Part shown: in pieces, positions 1-9,814 of the stretch | How the letters are laid out: each line of letters opens with the position of its first letter | Position numbering within the stretch: position 1 is the first letter of the stretch | NCBI GenBank assembly: GCA_037962975.1 | Contig: CM075671.1 | Location: 39,828,501 to 39,892,500 of the forward strand | From: Clitoria ternatea | Lineage: Eukaryota; Streptophyta; Magnoliopsida; Fabales; Fabaceae | DNA: 64,000 nt | Direction of reading: 5' to 3' | Position numbers and translations under genes: made by a program | Notes under the pieces: model-generated | The model's input: the letters and a program-made list of their open reading frames with translations, nothing else | What the model was told of the DNA's origin: nothing | Databases searched by the model: none

Positions 1-717
1 GTACTTGATTGCCACATGATCAGTAAAAATGATTATTTTTGAACCAATCAACTATGATCTAAATTTTTCTAAAGCATATACTATGGCTAGTAATTCTTTT
101 TCAGTAGTTGCATAATTTATTTGATTTTCATTTAAAACTTTACTAGCATAGTATATAACCCTAAAAACTTTTTTATATCTTTAACCTAAAACTGCTCCCA
201 CAGCATAATCACTTGCATCGCACATAAGTTCAAAGGGTAAGTTTCAACTAGGAGCAACGATTACAGGGGCAGAAACCAATTTTCCTTTCAAGGAATTAAA
301 AGCTTTTAGACATGCTTCATCAAACCTGAATTCAACATCTTTATTTAGAAGATTTGTTAAAGGTTTAGAAATTTTTGAAAAGTCTTGAATAAACCTTCTA
401 TGGAATCCAGCATGTCCTAAAAAACTTCTAATACCTTTTACATTTACAGGGGGTGGGAGTTTAGAGATTACCTCAATCTTGGCTTGGTCCACTTCAATAC
501 CTCTAGAAGAAATCTTGTGACCAAGTACAATACCTTCTTTCACCATGAAGTGACATTTCTCCCAATTTAGCACCAAATTTGTTTCAAAACACCGCCTCAG
601 TATGGTGTCCAAGTTGGTTAGACATGATTCAAAAGAATTCCCAAAGACTGAGAAATCATCCATGAAAATCTCAATGCTCTTTTCAATTAAATCTGCAAAA
701 ATAACAAACATGCATCT
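1..717 (-). pseudogene. Athila-like Ty3/gypsy pol remnant: reverse transcriptase C-terminal half and RNase H
   Basis: The minus strand encodes the second half of a Ty3/gypsy reverse transcriptase. The catalytic motif reads FMDDFSVFG, and it is followed by LVLNWEKCHFM, GIVLGHKIS and a connection segment with the pattern IRSFLGHAGFHRRFI. After that comes RNase H, with CDASDYAVGAVLG and then ATTEKELLAIVYALEKF, running off the left edge. The frame is dead: TGA replaces the usual Trp just before the RNase H domain (near 248), TAA follows AVGAVLG, and TAG lies in the FRS-L segment near 50. The sequence continues the reading of 5726-7321, from which it is separated by the inserted element 718-5720. 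It is certainly retroelement pol; the Athila lineage call rests on the gag and primer site elsewhere in the element. Confidence 0.92.
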
Positions 718-2972
718 TGTAACATCACGGATTTTAAAGAAAATAAATTTATTGGATAATGATAATTGATTATTTATAGTCAAATAATTATGGGAGCTTT
801 CGTTAAACATTATAGGTGAATTATCGGTAAACTAAAATTCATCAGAACCGGGTGATTTAACGGATGATATAGGACCCACTTGGTTAAATTAAATATTTGA
901 TGGGTCTAGAATGTTTAGAAAATTATTATGGTTAAGGTGATACATCTGAGATAATTTTTAGTGCTAAGGAAATAATTAATCGGACTCGACGTACGTTATT
1001 AATCAGGGAAAATACGAGCCAAAATGGAATTAAAAGAAAATGAAAATTTCCTTTCTTCTCCTATCATGACTATGTGACCATTTCCCTATTTTTCTACTCT
1101 CTTTTGCATAATGGGTAAAGGAATTATTAACCCATGGAAAAAGGCATGATGGTGCACCCTATTAACCAATGGTTAATGACCAATTTTGTCACTTTTCCCC
1201 ACCTTCTCTTCTCATTTTCATTGGCATCATCTTCTCTCACCATCCTTCACATTTCTTTCTCCTTCTTCTCCTTTCCTCCATGGCCAAAACTGTCCATCTT
1301 CATTCTTCTTCTTTCTCTTGCCAAAAATAAAAGCTAAGCTTGAAAATGTGAAGCATTCATGGAGCTTGGGAGCTTGCAATGGTCATCTCCTTCTTCTTCA
1401 CTCTTATTTTCATTTTTGGAGGAGCATGGCCTTGAGGTAAGGTTTCTTGCCTCTTTATGGTTCTATTCATGGTTTTGTGATGATTGAGCTTGAAACATTA
1501 ATGTTAGGTTGTATGGGTATTGAGGAAAAGATGAAACCTTAGGCTTGAATGGTTTGGGAGATGATTGTTGGATATGGTTTTGTAGTTGTAAATAGATGTG
1601 GGTTGTTGAGTTATGAGGATTCTTGGAAATGGTGGATGCTAAAGGTTGTTGGAAAAATTCTAGAGAAAACCCTAATGGTGGTGATTTGGGGGTTTTTAGC
1701 CTAAATGATGATTTTGATGATTTGGATACCTTAGAGTAATTTATATGAGGAGAATGGAATTTTTGAAACATTGAAGTTTAATGTTGATGTTGATGAAAAA
1801 TGTGAACTAAGTTTATGATGTTATGTATGATGATTAATGCATGTAAAACCCAAACATAGGGTAGATGACCATTGGGAACCTTGTGTGTTGTTTACATGAT
1901 TGGCACTTTGATGATTATATATGCTTGTAATAGTGCATGAAAATTGAGGGAATTGATGGTTGCCAATTGTGTGGAATCCTTAAGAATTAATGATTTGGGG
2001 TTTTTTGGCATAGATAATGAAATTCATGGTTTGGTTATGATGAGAATGACTGTTATGGGTAGAGATGATGATTGGAATGATTGGTATGGTTATTGAGGTT
2101 ATTATGACTTGGTGAAACCTTAGGCCATGATATGTGCCACTTGAAATGGAGGATTTATGATGGCAATTAAATGATTTATGAGATATTGGATGCCTTATGG
2201 ATAAGGGCCATGGTATTGTTGTTGATGAATTTGTTTAGCCCTTTTAGATCTAGAGAATCAAGGTGTTGGGAAAGGAATTCCCGAAGCCTAACACAATGGT
2301 ATGAATTGGAGTTTAGACAAGTCTAGGACTTGACAATGAATTTTAAAAAATGATGCCTTGTGATGGTTTATTAATGGCATGTATATATGTGTTTGATGAT
2401 AGGATTGTATACCGAACAATGATGCAGAATGATCGAGGCAATTGCGTCGTGGTTCTTCTCTCGAGGTAGGAGAGGAGTTTACATTTCAAATTGCATAAGT
2501 GAATAATTGTTAAATTATGTATATGTGTGAGCTCATGTAATGCCTTGCCACTTATATGTTAATTATTGAGTTGATAATGTGATGGATGATGGCTTGGCCT
2601 TGGTTGAATGTTATTGATTTGTATATATGTATATATAGATGTGAAATAAGGATGGGTGCTTGATTGTCCCTCGTTGGGCATGAATCGTTGTTAATCAAAG
2701 TTTGTGAATAGATGAATTGATTGAGTGGTGAAATAGTATTATGATAAATTATGCACATTGACATGTGTGGCTGTGAGGAAAATTTGTGTTGAAAGCACCC
2801 CTCATGTAGTTGATAAATTAGAACAAGAAATTGAGGCATAATTAGTTGGATTAGGCCTAAGGGTATGATTTCATCCATGTATGGTGATTGGATTAGATCA
2901 ATTTCATAAAGGAGAGATTATGCCATGTGAAAGGAGTGAAAAACTTAAGTTTCTGGGTGTGGAATGCTGATC

Positions 2973-3460
2973 TCGCTCAAGCGAGATGGATTTTCGCTCA
3001 AGCGAGAGTCCCCTGCATTAGAGGAATAGCCACTGGCCCAATCTCGCTCAGGCGAGATGATGTCTCACTCAAGCGAGACACTTGTCAGACAAGGGAGTGC
3101 TTACTGGATGAATCTCACTCAAGCAGGCATAACCGCACTTGAGCGAGCGAAGTGGAAAAATGGTTCTGGACAGATTTCGCTTAAGCGAGTAGCGAGGCGA
3201 ATGAAATTTCGCTCAAGCGAGTGACCAGTTGAAGGGAGTCTCGCTCGAACGAGTGAGCGTGGCAACGTTGATAGATGCCTTTCACTTACACGTGAAGGGG
3301 CTCGCCCAAGCAAGCTATGTTGATCTCGCTCAAGTGAGAATGACTCGCTCAAGCGAGAATGGGGTCTGATGCCAAAAACTCCTTCGCTCAAGGAAAATTT
3401 AGGGTGCCCAAGCGACCCACCTCAATCTCGCTCAAGCAAGTGGGGGTCTCGCTTGAGCGA
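2973..3460. repeat. Array of TCGCTCAAGCGA near-palindromes
   Basis: About 16 copies of a 12-mer close to TCGCTCAAGCGA (or its complement) start at 2973, 2994, 3044, 3065, 3115, 3135, 3177, 3209, 3241, 3302, 3326, 3345, 3384, 3404, 3428 and 3449. The first five steps are 21, 50, 21, 50 and 20 bp; later steps are less regular (42, 32, 32, 61, 24, 19, 39, 20, 24, 21). The flanks between copies are not conserved. The array lies inside the long-LTR element. Confidence 0.85.
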
Positions 3461-4204
3461 GTGTCCCCCAGGATCGAATTTGTTCTATTTTCTTTATGGT
3501 AAGCTTATGTTGGCCCCTTTCCTTTATACTATGAGATGCTTGAGGAAATATATGAGGGGTATTTAATGATGGAATGGCATGGTGGTGATTGAAATTGATT
3601 GTTACATTTAGGATGAATTAATTATGATATATTCACCACCTAGAATGGAAGAATGGAAGGATGCTAATAAGAGTTTGATGATGGGATTATGAGATATACC
3701 CTTGAGAGATTATGAACCCAATGAGAAAATGATTAAATGATGAGGTGTTTGCTGTAAACCGATGAATCGGTGATGACAATGATAATGTGTAATAACAAAT
3801 GATGTTGTGGATCATTTCCTTGAGTAAAGGATAATCGTTATTATTGATGATTTTGTAGTATACCATTGTGTGTGGTACAAGTGTGATCTTGTATGTGTAG
3901 TTGAAATATAATAATAAAATGTGTGAATGCCACACCAATATATATGTATAGATGAAACAATGGTAATGAATAATGAGATGAAAACCCATCAATCAAAGTG
4001 TGGTAATATTGATGAATACTATGTAATGTTATGATGCCATTGTGGTTGATTGCAAGTGTTGACTTGTGTGTATGATATGAAATATATATGAAATATGTTG
4101 AGATGAAAATGCCACATGGAAAACTTGAAAATAATGGCTAGGAAACTAACAATGATAAAATCCACTAAGGTGTATATGGTGGTGTTAGTGATTATGATGA
4201 TGAT

Positions 4205-4800
4205 GAATGATGAATGACATTTAGCATGCACAGTGTGAGGAATGTATTGGGTTTGCATTGCATTGCATCCATGGCATATCATACACTACCGGTAAGGAAT
4301 ATTAGGGGTTTCCCCGGTTGGCCCAATGGGAGGGCGGCTCAGTGCACGAGCATCTTTGTTATTTCCCCTGTGACTCGGTGTGTGAGTCACGAAGCTGCCT
4401 ATAGTTTGGTGACCAGGCACCCTATTTGGTTGGCCCAGTGGGCGGGCGGCTCTGTGATGAGCAAGTACCTTAGTGTCCGACGGGGCACGACTCTCTCGAT
4501 GTGTGTTCGGGAAGATCCCGTAGCACTTTTGGCAGATGAAGCCATGTTGTTGATCCGCAAGTCACGGGGTGACTAGTGCTACAGATGGGCAATAGTGGTT
4601 TGGTACCAGTAAAAGATGTTGTTGAGATGCATGCATGCTTTAAGATATATGTACACATTTTTTACTGCAGTAGGGGCATAGTAGCACACCTATGCTCGAC
4701 CCATATTTGGTGTTTATTCCCACAGTCGGATCCGTATTTATTGTCTATTCCATTATGCATATGCATTAGCCATAAGAGCATTTGCATATAGCATGGAGAT
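4205..4800 (+). repeat. GC-rich block shared with the long LTR at 34860-38674
   Basis: This block has two copies of a TTGGCCCA-TGGG-GGGCGGCTC unit (near 4318 and 4429). It also carries a stretch reading GGGGCATAGTAGCACACC and ends with GCATATGCATTAGCCATAAG and GCATATAGCATGGAGATATACC. The complement of the same landmarks appears at about 36488-37060. The two long LTRs are therefore relatives in opposite orientation. Open frames here (for example 4214-4576) have no recognisable protein and are read as chance. Confidence 0.75.
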
Positions 4801-5346
4801 ATACCAGATGGTGATGATGATTAATGATGATTGAGATTGTGGTATGGTGTTGGTGAAATGGGTAATTGATATACCTAAAAGACCATATAAAAGTAATAAA
4901 TGATATAAATATACGAAATGATATCGAATAGGACAATATGTATGTTATGGCCCAATGTAATGAAGGACGTATTTGTTTATGATTGATAATAATGATATTA
5001 GCCCATGGTGGCTTTGAGAAAAGACCTGAATGGTCAATGTTGATGATGTTGGCCCATTGTGGTGTTGAGATAGATGTGTATATGCTTGCTTGCTATGATA
5101 TGATGGGTGAATACCTGATATATATTTTGTGAAGGCAAATAGTGGTAATGGAATGCCTTGGCCGGTAGCATTTGTGAAACTATTTCATTATGAATAAATG
5201 TATAAGAGGTTGTTGATAACTACTGTTATTGGTGGATGTAATATGAATAATGTATAAGTGTTGATAATGTAAGACTCTATGGATGAATTGAATATAGTCA
5301 ATTATAAATACAAATAGTGAAGATGTATGTTGAAAGACCATATAGA

Positions 5347-5370
5347 TGTATATATATATATATATATATT
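5347..5370. repeat. (TA)n microsatellite
   Basis: This is a short run of alternating TA near the 3' end of the long-LTR element. Confidence 0.8.
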
Positions 5371-5725
5371 AGGCATTGCATGATTATGATTTCTATTGTG
5401 GCCTAATGGGCTAGTGTTGTGTGGTTGAATGCTTTGTCGAGCCTTTTCTCATATCTTCATATATGGGACTAGGCGTGCGCCCGGTATACACATTCTTTCC
5501 GCTGTAAACTCTGTTATTTCTGTATACCGTCATGGGAAATCTAATTATCGATCCAGTTATATTTTATTAAATCTCACTCTTCGATTTTCTATGGTTCGGA
5601 TCATGATGTAATCGTTGAGGTATTTTGGAAATATTCAGACACGAAAAATTTATTCGTATTTTTATTATTTAAGTATTTAGATTACATCAGGATTTGAGTC
5701 CAGAAAATCAGGGTATGATACATCT

Positions 5726-7321
5726 CTAAAAAGTAGCAGATGTATAACACAATCCGAATGACATCTTTCTATAAGCAAATATGCCAAAAGGATATGTAAA
5801 AGCAGTCTTTTCCTGATCAAGAGGGTCAACAACAATTTGATTGTATCCAGAGTATCCATCGAGAAAACAATAGTAAGCCTGTTCAGATAATCTTTGAAGC
5901 ATTTGATCCATAAAAAGGAGTGGAAAATGATCTTTTCTTATTGCTTGATTTAATTTTCTATAATTAATACACACTCTCCAACTGGTGATAGTTCTTGTTG
6001 GGATTAATTCATTTTTATCATTTATAATTACTGTCATACCACCTTTTTTTGGAACAACTTGTACAGGACTTACCCATTCACTATCAGAAATAAGATAGAT
6101 AATACCTACTTTCAATAATTTCAAAACTTCCTTTTTGGTTACCTCTTTCATGGTTGGATTAAGGCGCCTTTGAGGTTGAGCAACAGGTTTAAAATCATCT
6201 TCCAACAAAATCTTATGCATGCAGTATGACGGACTTATACCTTTCAGATCTTCAAGTGTCCATCTGATTGCTTCTTGATTTCTTTTCAACACTTCTACCA
6301 GTTTTTCTTCTTCTGTTTCACTTAACAAGTTACTAATAATTACTGGTTTTAGATTACCTTCTTTCAAAAAGATGTACTTTAGGTTGGAAGGTAGCACTTT
6401 CAGTTCAAGCCTCTGGATTTCTTCAACAGGAACTTCTTGGATTTCTTTAATCTTTCTTGATTTAGGGGAAATTTCTTTCCCTTGATCAAGGTCTTCAAGA
6501 TACCTGTCCACCTGTCTCTCCTCTTCTTCACTCAAACATTCCACAGAGTTAGTCAATAACTTATTTAGAGGGTCAGAAATTGACATACCTTTGGATATGG
6601 AAAGGCAAACTTCATCAAGAACATCCACTTTAAAACAGTCTTGTTTTGAGTTGGGATGTTTCATGGCTTTGAAAACATCAAAGTTCACCTCTTCATCATG
6701 TACTCTTACTGCCATTTTTCCATTATCTACATCAATAAGCACCCTAGCAGTCTTCATAAATGGTCTTCCCAGGATTAGGGGGACTTCAGTATCCTCTTCC
6801 ATGTCTAAAACCACAAAGTCAATAGGGAAGTAGAACTTGTCAACTTTTACAAGTACATCTTCCACAATACCATAGGGTCTCTTGATTGATCTATCAGTCA
6901 ATTGCAAAGTCATTTTCATTCTCTGTGGATTGAGATCACCAATACGCTTTATCATGCTTAGAGGCATTAGATTAATGCTAGCCCCTAAGTCTAACAAGGC
7001 CTTCCCAATATTTACACCTCCAATAGAGACAGGAATGGTGAAACTTATGGGGTCTTTCAACTTTTCCGGCGTGTTATATTGTAAAATAGCACTACAACCT
7101 ACTTTAAGTTCAACAATTTCCTCATTATACCTCCTCTTTTTGGTAAGCAATTCTTTCATAAACTTTGCATAAGTTGGCATCTGTTCCAATGCCTCATAAA
7201 ATGGGATGTTTATGTGTAACTGCTTGAAAATTTCAAGGAATCTTTTGTATTCTTTTTCCTTATCCTTTCTTGATGGTGCATGTGGATAAGGTAGATCCTT
7301 GACTGGAGGTGTCTGACCCAA
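5726..7321 (-). pseudogene. Athila-like gag C-terminus, aspartic protease and reverse transcriptase N-terminal half
   Basis: This 531-codon open frame is part of the gypsy polyprotein. It begins with the gag tail (LHINIPFYEALEQMPTYAKF, then KELLTKKRR). The retropepsin active site follows as ALLDLGASINLMPLSM, with the flap and tail PLILGRPFMKTARVLIDV. Next is the start of reverse transcriptase: SEWVSPVQVVPKKGG, WRVCINYRKLNQAIRKDHFP and CFLDGYSGYNQI. The frame ends at TAG in the ATF-Q-RC region, where Gln is expected. Five bases further on, the inserted element 718-5720 begins. Translation of the other side (from 717 leftward) resumes at CMFVIFADLIEKS, so the pieces are collinear. The catalytic DD is in the other piece, and no single product can be made. 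Confidence 0.93.
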
Positions 7322-7778
7322 ATACTGATTTTTTTGTTTTTTATTTTTTATTTTTTATTTTTTTTCTTTTTCCTCATCTTTTATTTCATCAATATTTTTT
7401 TCTTCATTTTTTTCTTCACTCTCTTTTTCTTTCTTTTCTTCTTCTTTGTCATTTTTTTCTTTTTCTTCTTCTTTTTCATTTTCTTTACAATCACTTCCTA
7501 CAACTTCACCACTTCTTGTAAAAATAGCCTTACATTGCTCTCTTGGATTTTGAGTATTTGTAGAAAAACCAGAGCTTTTCATGTCAGCTACTTCCTTTGC
7601 TAACTATCCCAATTGCATATCCGACGCTTTACGTGTGGCTTCATTTGTTTTCATATATTGGAGCAATTGTTGGATAGATTCCTCTATCCTAGTTAGCCTT
7701 GCTGTTTGATCGGGTTGTGGTTGTTGTTGTTTGAATTGATTGTTAGGAGGTCTGTTAGACGGTCCAACATCTTGTTTA
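7322..7778 (-). pseudogene. Athila-like gag central part with Glu/Lys-rich segment
   Basis: This is the minus-strand continuation of gag upstream of the protease frame. Reading 5' to 3' it has a Gln/Pro-rich stretch (NNQFKQQQPQPDQTA), a helix with RIEESIQQLLQYMKTNEATR, a stop near 7600 inside LG-LAKEVADMK, then QNPREQCKAIFTRSGE and a very acidic and lysine-rich tract (about 7355-7480). The MQLGQLAKEV and AITTRSGK-like motifs are standard for Athila-type gag. The tract gives a long Phe-rich frame on the other strand that should be ignored. The solo LTR 7779-9617 interrupts the segment on its 5' side; across it the frame joins as QNFGWKQDVGPSNRPPNN. Confidence 0.85.
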
Positions 7779-8058
7779 TGTATTTGTATGTTGAAACAGG
7801 TTTTGATGAATGAAAAATAATTGAAGGATCAAGAAATTTAAAGGATGTTGTACAAGCAATTAATCAAAAATCATGAAAATCAAGAATGATTCGGGTCAAG
7901 AAATTAAAATGCAAAAGAAATGATTCAAGGCATTCTTAGAAGTTTAAAACAAGAGAAATAATTATTCAAGTGCCAAGGAATCAAGAACCATGAGCTATAT
8001 TGTCCAAAACGTATCAAAATACATCAAAAATGCAAGGAAACAGGTCCAGGATTACAAG

Positions 8059-8315
8059 GAATCAATTCACCATACCAAAGGAATCGATTTACACCTATTA
8101 AAAGCTCTAGGAATCGATTCACAAGCAGAGGAATCGATTCACGGCATCAAGGAATCGATTCACAGCTGCAGGAATTGATTCATCACAGTGAGATACCCCA
8201 GGAATCGATTTAATGACTGAAGGAATCGATTCATGCTATTGGGAATCGATTCCCCTTGCCAGGAATCGATTCATTTGATGTTTTTAGTGCAAAAATGAAC
8301 TAGAAGAATCAATTC
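8059..8315. repeat. Array of GAATCGATTC palindromes, 20/30-bp spacing
   Basis: Eleven copies of GAATCGATTC or one-base variants start at 8059, 8081, 8111, 8131, 8152, 8172, 8202, 8223, 8243, 8263 and 8306. The steps are 22, 30, 20, 21, 20, 30, 21, 20, 20 and 43 bp, all near whole DNA turns. The array lies upstream of the LTR TATA box, in the U3-like part. Confidence 0.9.
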
Positions 8316-8548
8316 ATAGCTGCAATCATGCGCTGAATCATGGAAATTATCAATACGCGTTATCAGAAACTCAACTCCGCTGAATCCTCTCTCGAGACTC
8401 TCTAATTAAAACGGCGTTGCATTTATTGAGGCAGACAATTGCAATTCTCAAGTCAGAAAACATGGATCGCTAGAAAATTAAGTCTTCCAATGCATTAATT
8501 AAGGAATCGGTGGAAATTTGTTTTTGGCAGCAAGTCCCTTGAAATGCC

Positions 8549-8556
8549 TATAAAAG
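8549..8556 (+). promoter_or_regulatory. LTR TATA box (TATAAAAG)
   Basis: TATAAAAG stands at the place equivalent to the TATAAATA of the 14100-15962 LTR, followed by a pyrimidine-rich stretch with CTCTCTCTG. It is probably the LTR core promoter. Confidence 0.65.
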
Positions 8557-9617
8557 GAGAAGAAGTGAAGAGGCAGAAGTACACCTTGCAAGCAACGAAA
8601 TTCCCTTGCTTTCCTTCTTACTCTCTCTGTTTTACTCATTGCTCTCTGTTTCTCAATTGCTCTCTTCTTTATTATTTGGAAAATTATTTTGAGAGTGAAT
8701 CTTGTGAGCAAAATTAATTTTTAAGAGCTAAACTTGAATATTATTTCTTGAGAAAGAAAAATTATTTTGAGTGCTAAAATTTGCATATTATTTTCTAAGA
8801 AAGGAAAAATAATTTTTGTGTGCTAAATTTTCATATTCTTTCTTAGAAAGGAAAATTTTCTCAAGTGCTTTATTTGTATATCCACTCTTTTGGAGAGTTA
8901 TCTTTGTACACCTAAACACCAAAAATTCTAGAGGTTTGGGTTGGGGTTTCAACCTTGTAATTATAAGATTGAGAGATTGGGTGGGGTGCCCTTGTACTTG
9001 TGAGAATTGGGTTCTTGAGTATGGGACACTAGGAAGCCGCGATTGCTCAAAGTTGTATCTCTAATCTCTAATAGTAGAAATCCTCTAAGTGGGTTGCTTA
9101 GAGGCGAGACGTACACCGTGTGGTGGAACTCGTATATATCGGTTTGCAAAATTTTCTCTTCCCTAATCTCTTTAAATTTCTGCACTTAAATTGCTTGCTT
9201 ATTTTGTTACGTTTAATAACTTTGTTATTTAACCTTCCTTATTATTCCATATTAATTTGCTTGATTAAATTAAGTGCATATACTCTTAGCTTAATATAAA
9301 TCGTATATTACTTAGATTAAATTGTTAAAATTCTATTTTTGAATTAATTGAGTTTAAATTAATCATTATCCTCCTAAGTGCTTTAAATAGTGTGTTGATT
9401 AATTTAATATTATTAATTATTCTCTTGAATATTTCTTTAACTCTTCAAGTATATTTACTTGCCATATACTTAGTGTTGTTATTACTTGGCGATTAATTTC
9501 ATCATCTTCAATAAGCATAATAATTAAAGAATCAATTTCAAAAGCATTCCAAGTAAAATTTTTAATACTCAATTCACCCCTCCCCCCTCTTGAGTAATTG
9601 AGGCCACTTGGTTAACA

Positions 9618-9814
9618 GTTTCCAACCAAAGTTCTGATTCTGTCAACCCTGCAGGTAATTGTTAGGAAAAGAATTACCAAGATTGATAGGAAAAGTACCT
9701 AAGGGTATTCTTTGGTGAATCAAAAAATTGGCTTATTCTTGATCATTTCCATCAGGGGAACAGTAACCATATGGTTCGCCCATGCAATGCACACATTGTT
9801 TCACTTGAAACACC
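9618..9814 (-). pseudogene. Athila-like gag zinc-knuckle fragment
   Basis: This 197-bp gag island is trapped between two insertions. On the minus strand it reads VFQVKQCVHCMGEPYGYCSP, then DGNDQE, a TAA, ANFLIHQRIPLGTFPINLGN, SFPNNYLQG, a TGA and QNQNFGWKQ. The Cys-x2-Cys and following Cys fit the Cys-rich part of this gag class. The right flank would join to SSPP at 24676 and the left to DVGPSN at 7773, so the order of host pieces is preserved. Two stops break it. Confidence 0.8.

Larger units (their letters stand above)
718..5720 (+). mobile_element. Long-LTR element (probable 5.0-kb solo LTR) inserted in reverse transcriptase
   Basis: This block splits the reverse transcriptase of the older gypsy element. 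It starts TGTAACATCACGG and ends GGGTATGATA. CATCT flanks it on both sides (713-717 and 5721-5725), a 5-bp target duplication. The last base pair of the element is TA rather than CA, which could be a C-to-T change; alternatively the element ends in ACA with a 3-bp duplication TCT. I see no internal second LTR, primer site or coding frame, so a solo LTR of a long-LTR Ty3-type element is the best reading. A splice-donor-like GAGGTAAGG lies at 1434-1442. A palindrome array occupies 2973-3460, and a GC-rich block at about 4205-4800 is shared with 34860-38674. The small open frames inside are not convincing genes. Confidence 0.8.
7779..9617 (+). mobile_element. Ty1/copia solo LTR (same family as 14100-22446)
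   Basis: This single 1.84-kb LTR starts TGTATTTGTATGTTGAAACA and ends CACTTGGTTAACA. It is flanked by GTTTA (7774-7778) and GTTTC (9618-9622), a 5-bp target duplication with one change; the undisturbed gag reading requires GTTTC. Start, end and internal landmarks (palindrome array, TATA box, repeated GAGAGTTATCTTTGTA phrases, GAGGCGAGACGTACACCG, and TCACCCCTCCCCCCTCTTGAGTA) match the LTRs of the copia element at 14100-22446. No primer site or internal region follows, so it is the product of LTR-LTR recombination. It is clearly older and more diverged than the 14100-22446 pair. Confidence 0.9.

Noticed and set aside
4214..4576. 120-codon frame in the GC-rich block
   Set aside because: The block is a repeat shared with another long LTR. 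The frame is not kept in the other copy, and the peptide has no known features.
7309..7603. Phe/Leu-rich plus-strand frames
   Set aside because: They are the antisense of the Glu/Lys-rich tract in the gypsy gag.
1..7778. Integrated plant pararetrovirus
   Set aside because: The protease-RT-RNase H order also fits, but the flanking LTR, the Asp-tRNA primer site and the gag type identify a Ty3/gypsy retrotransposon.
8059..8315. Regularly spaced palindromes resembling a CRISPR array
   Set aside because: Repeats are only 10 bp, spacers are too short and variable, there are no cas genes, and the host is a plant nuclear genome. The sites lie inside an LTR.
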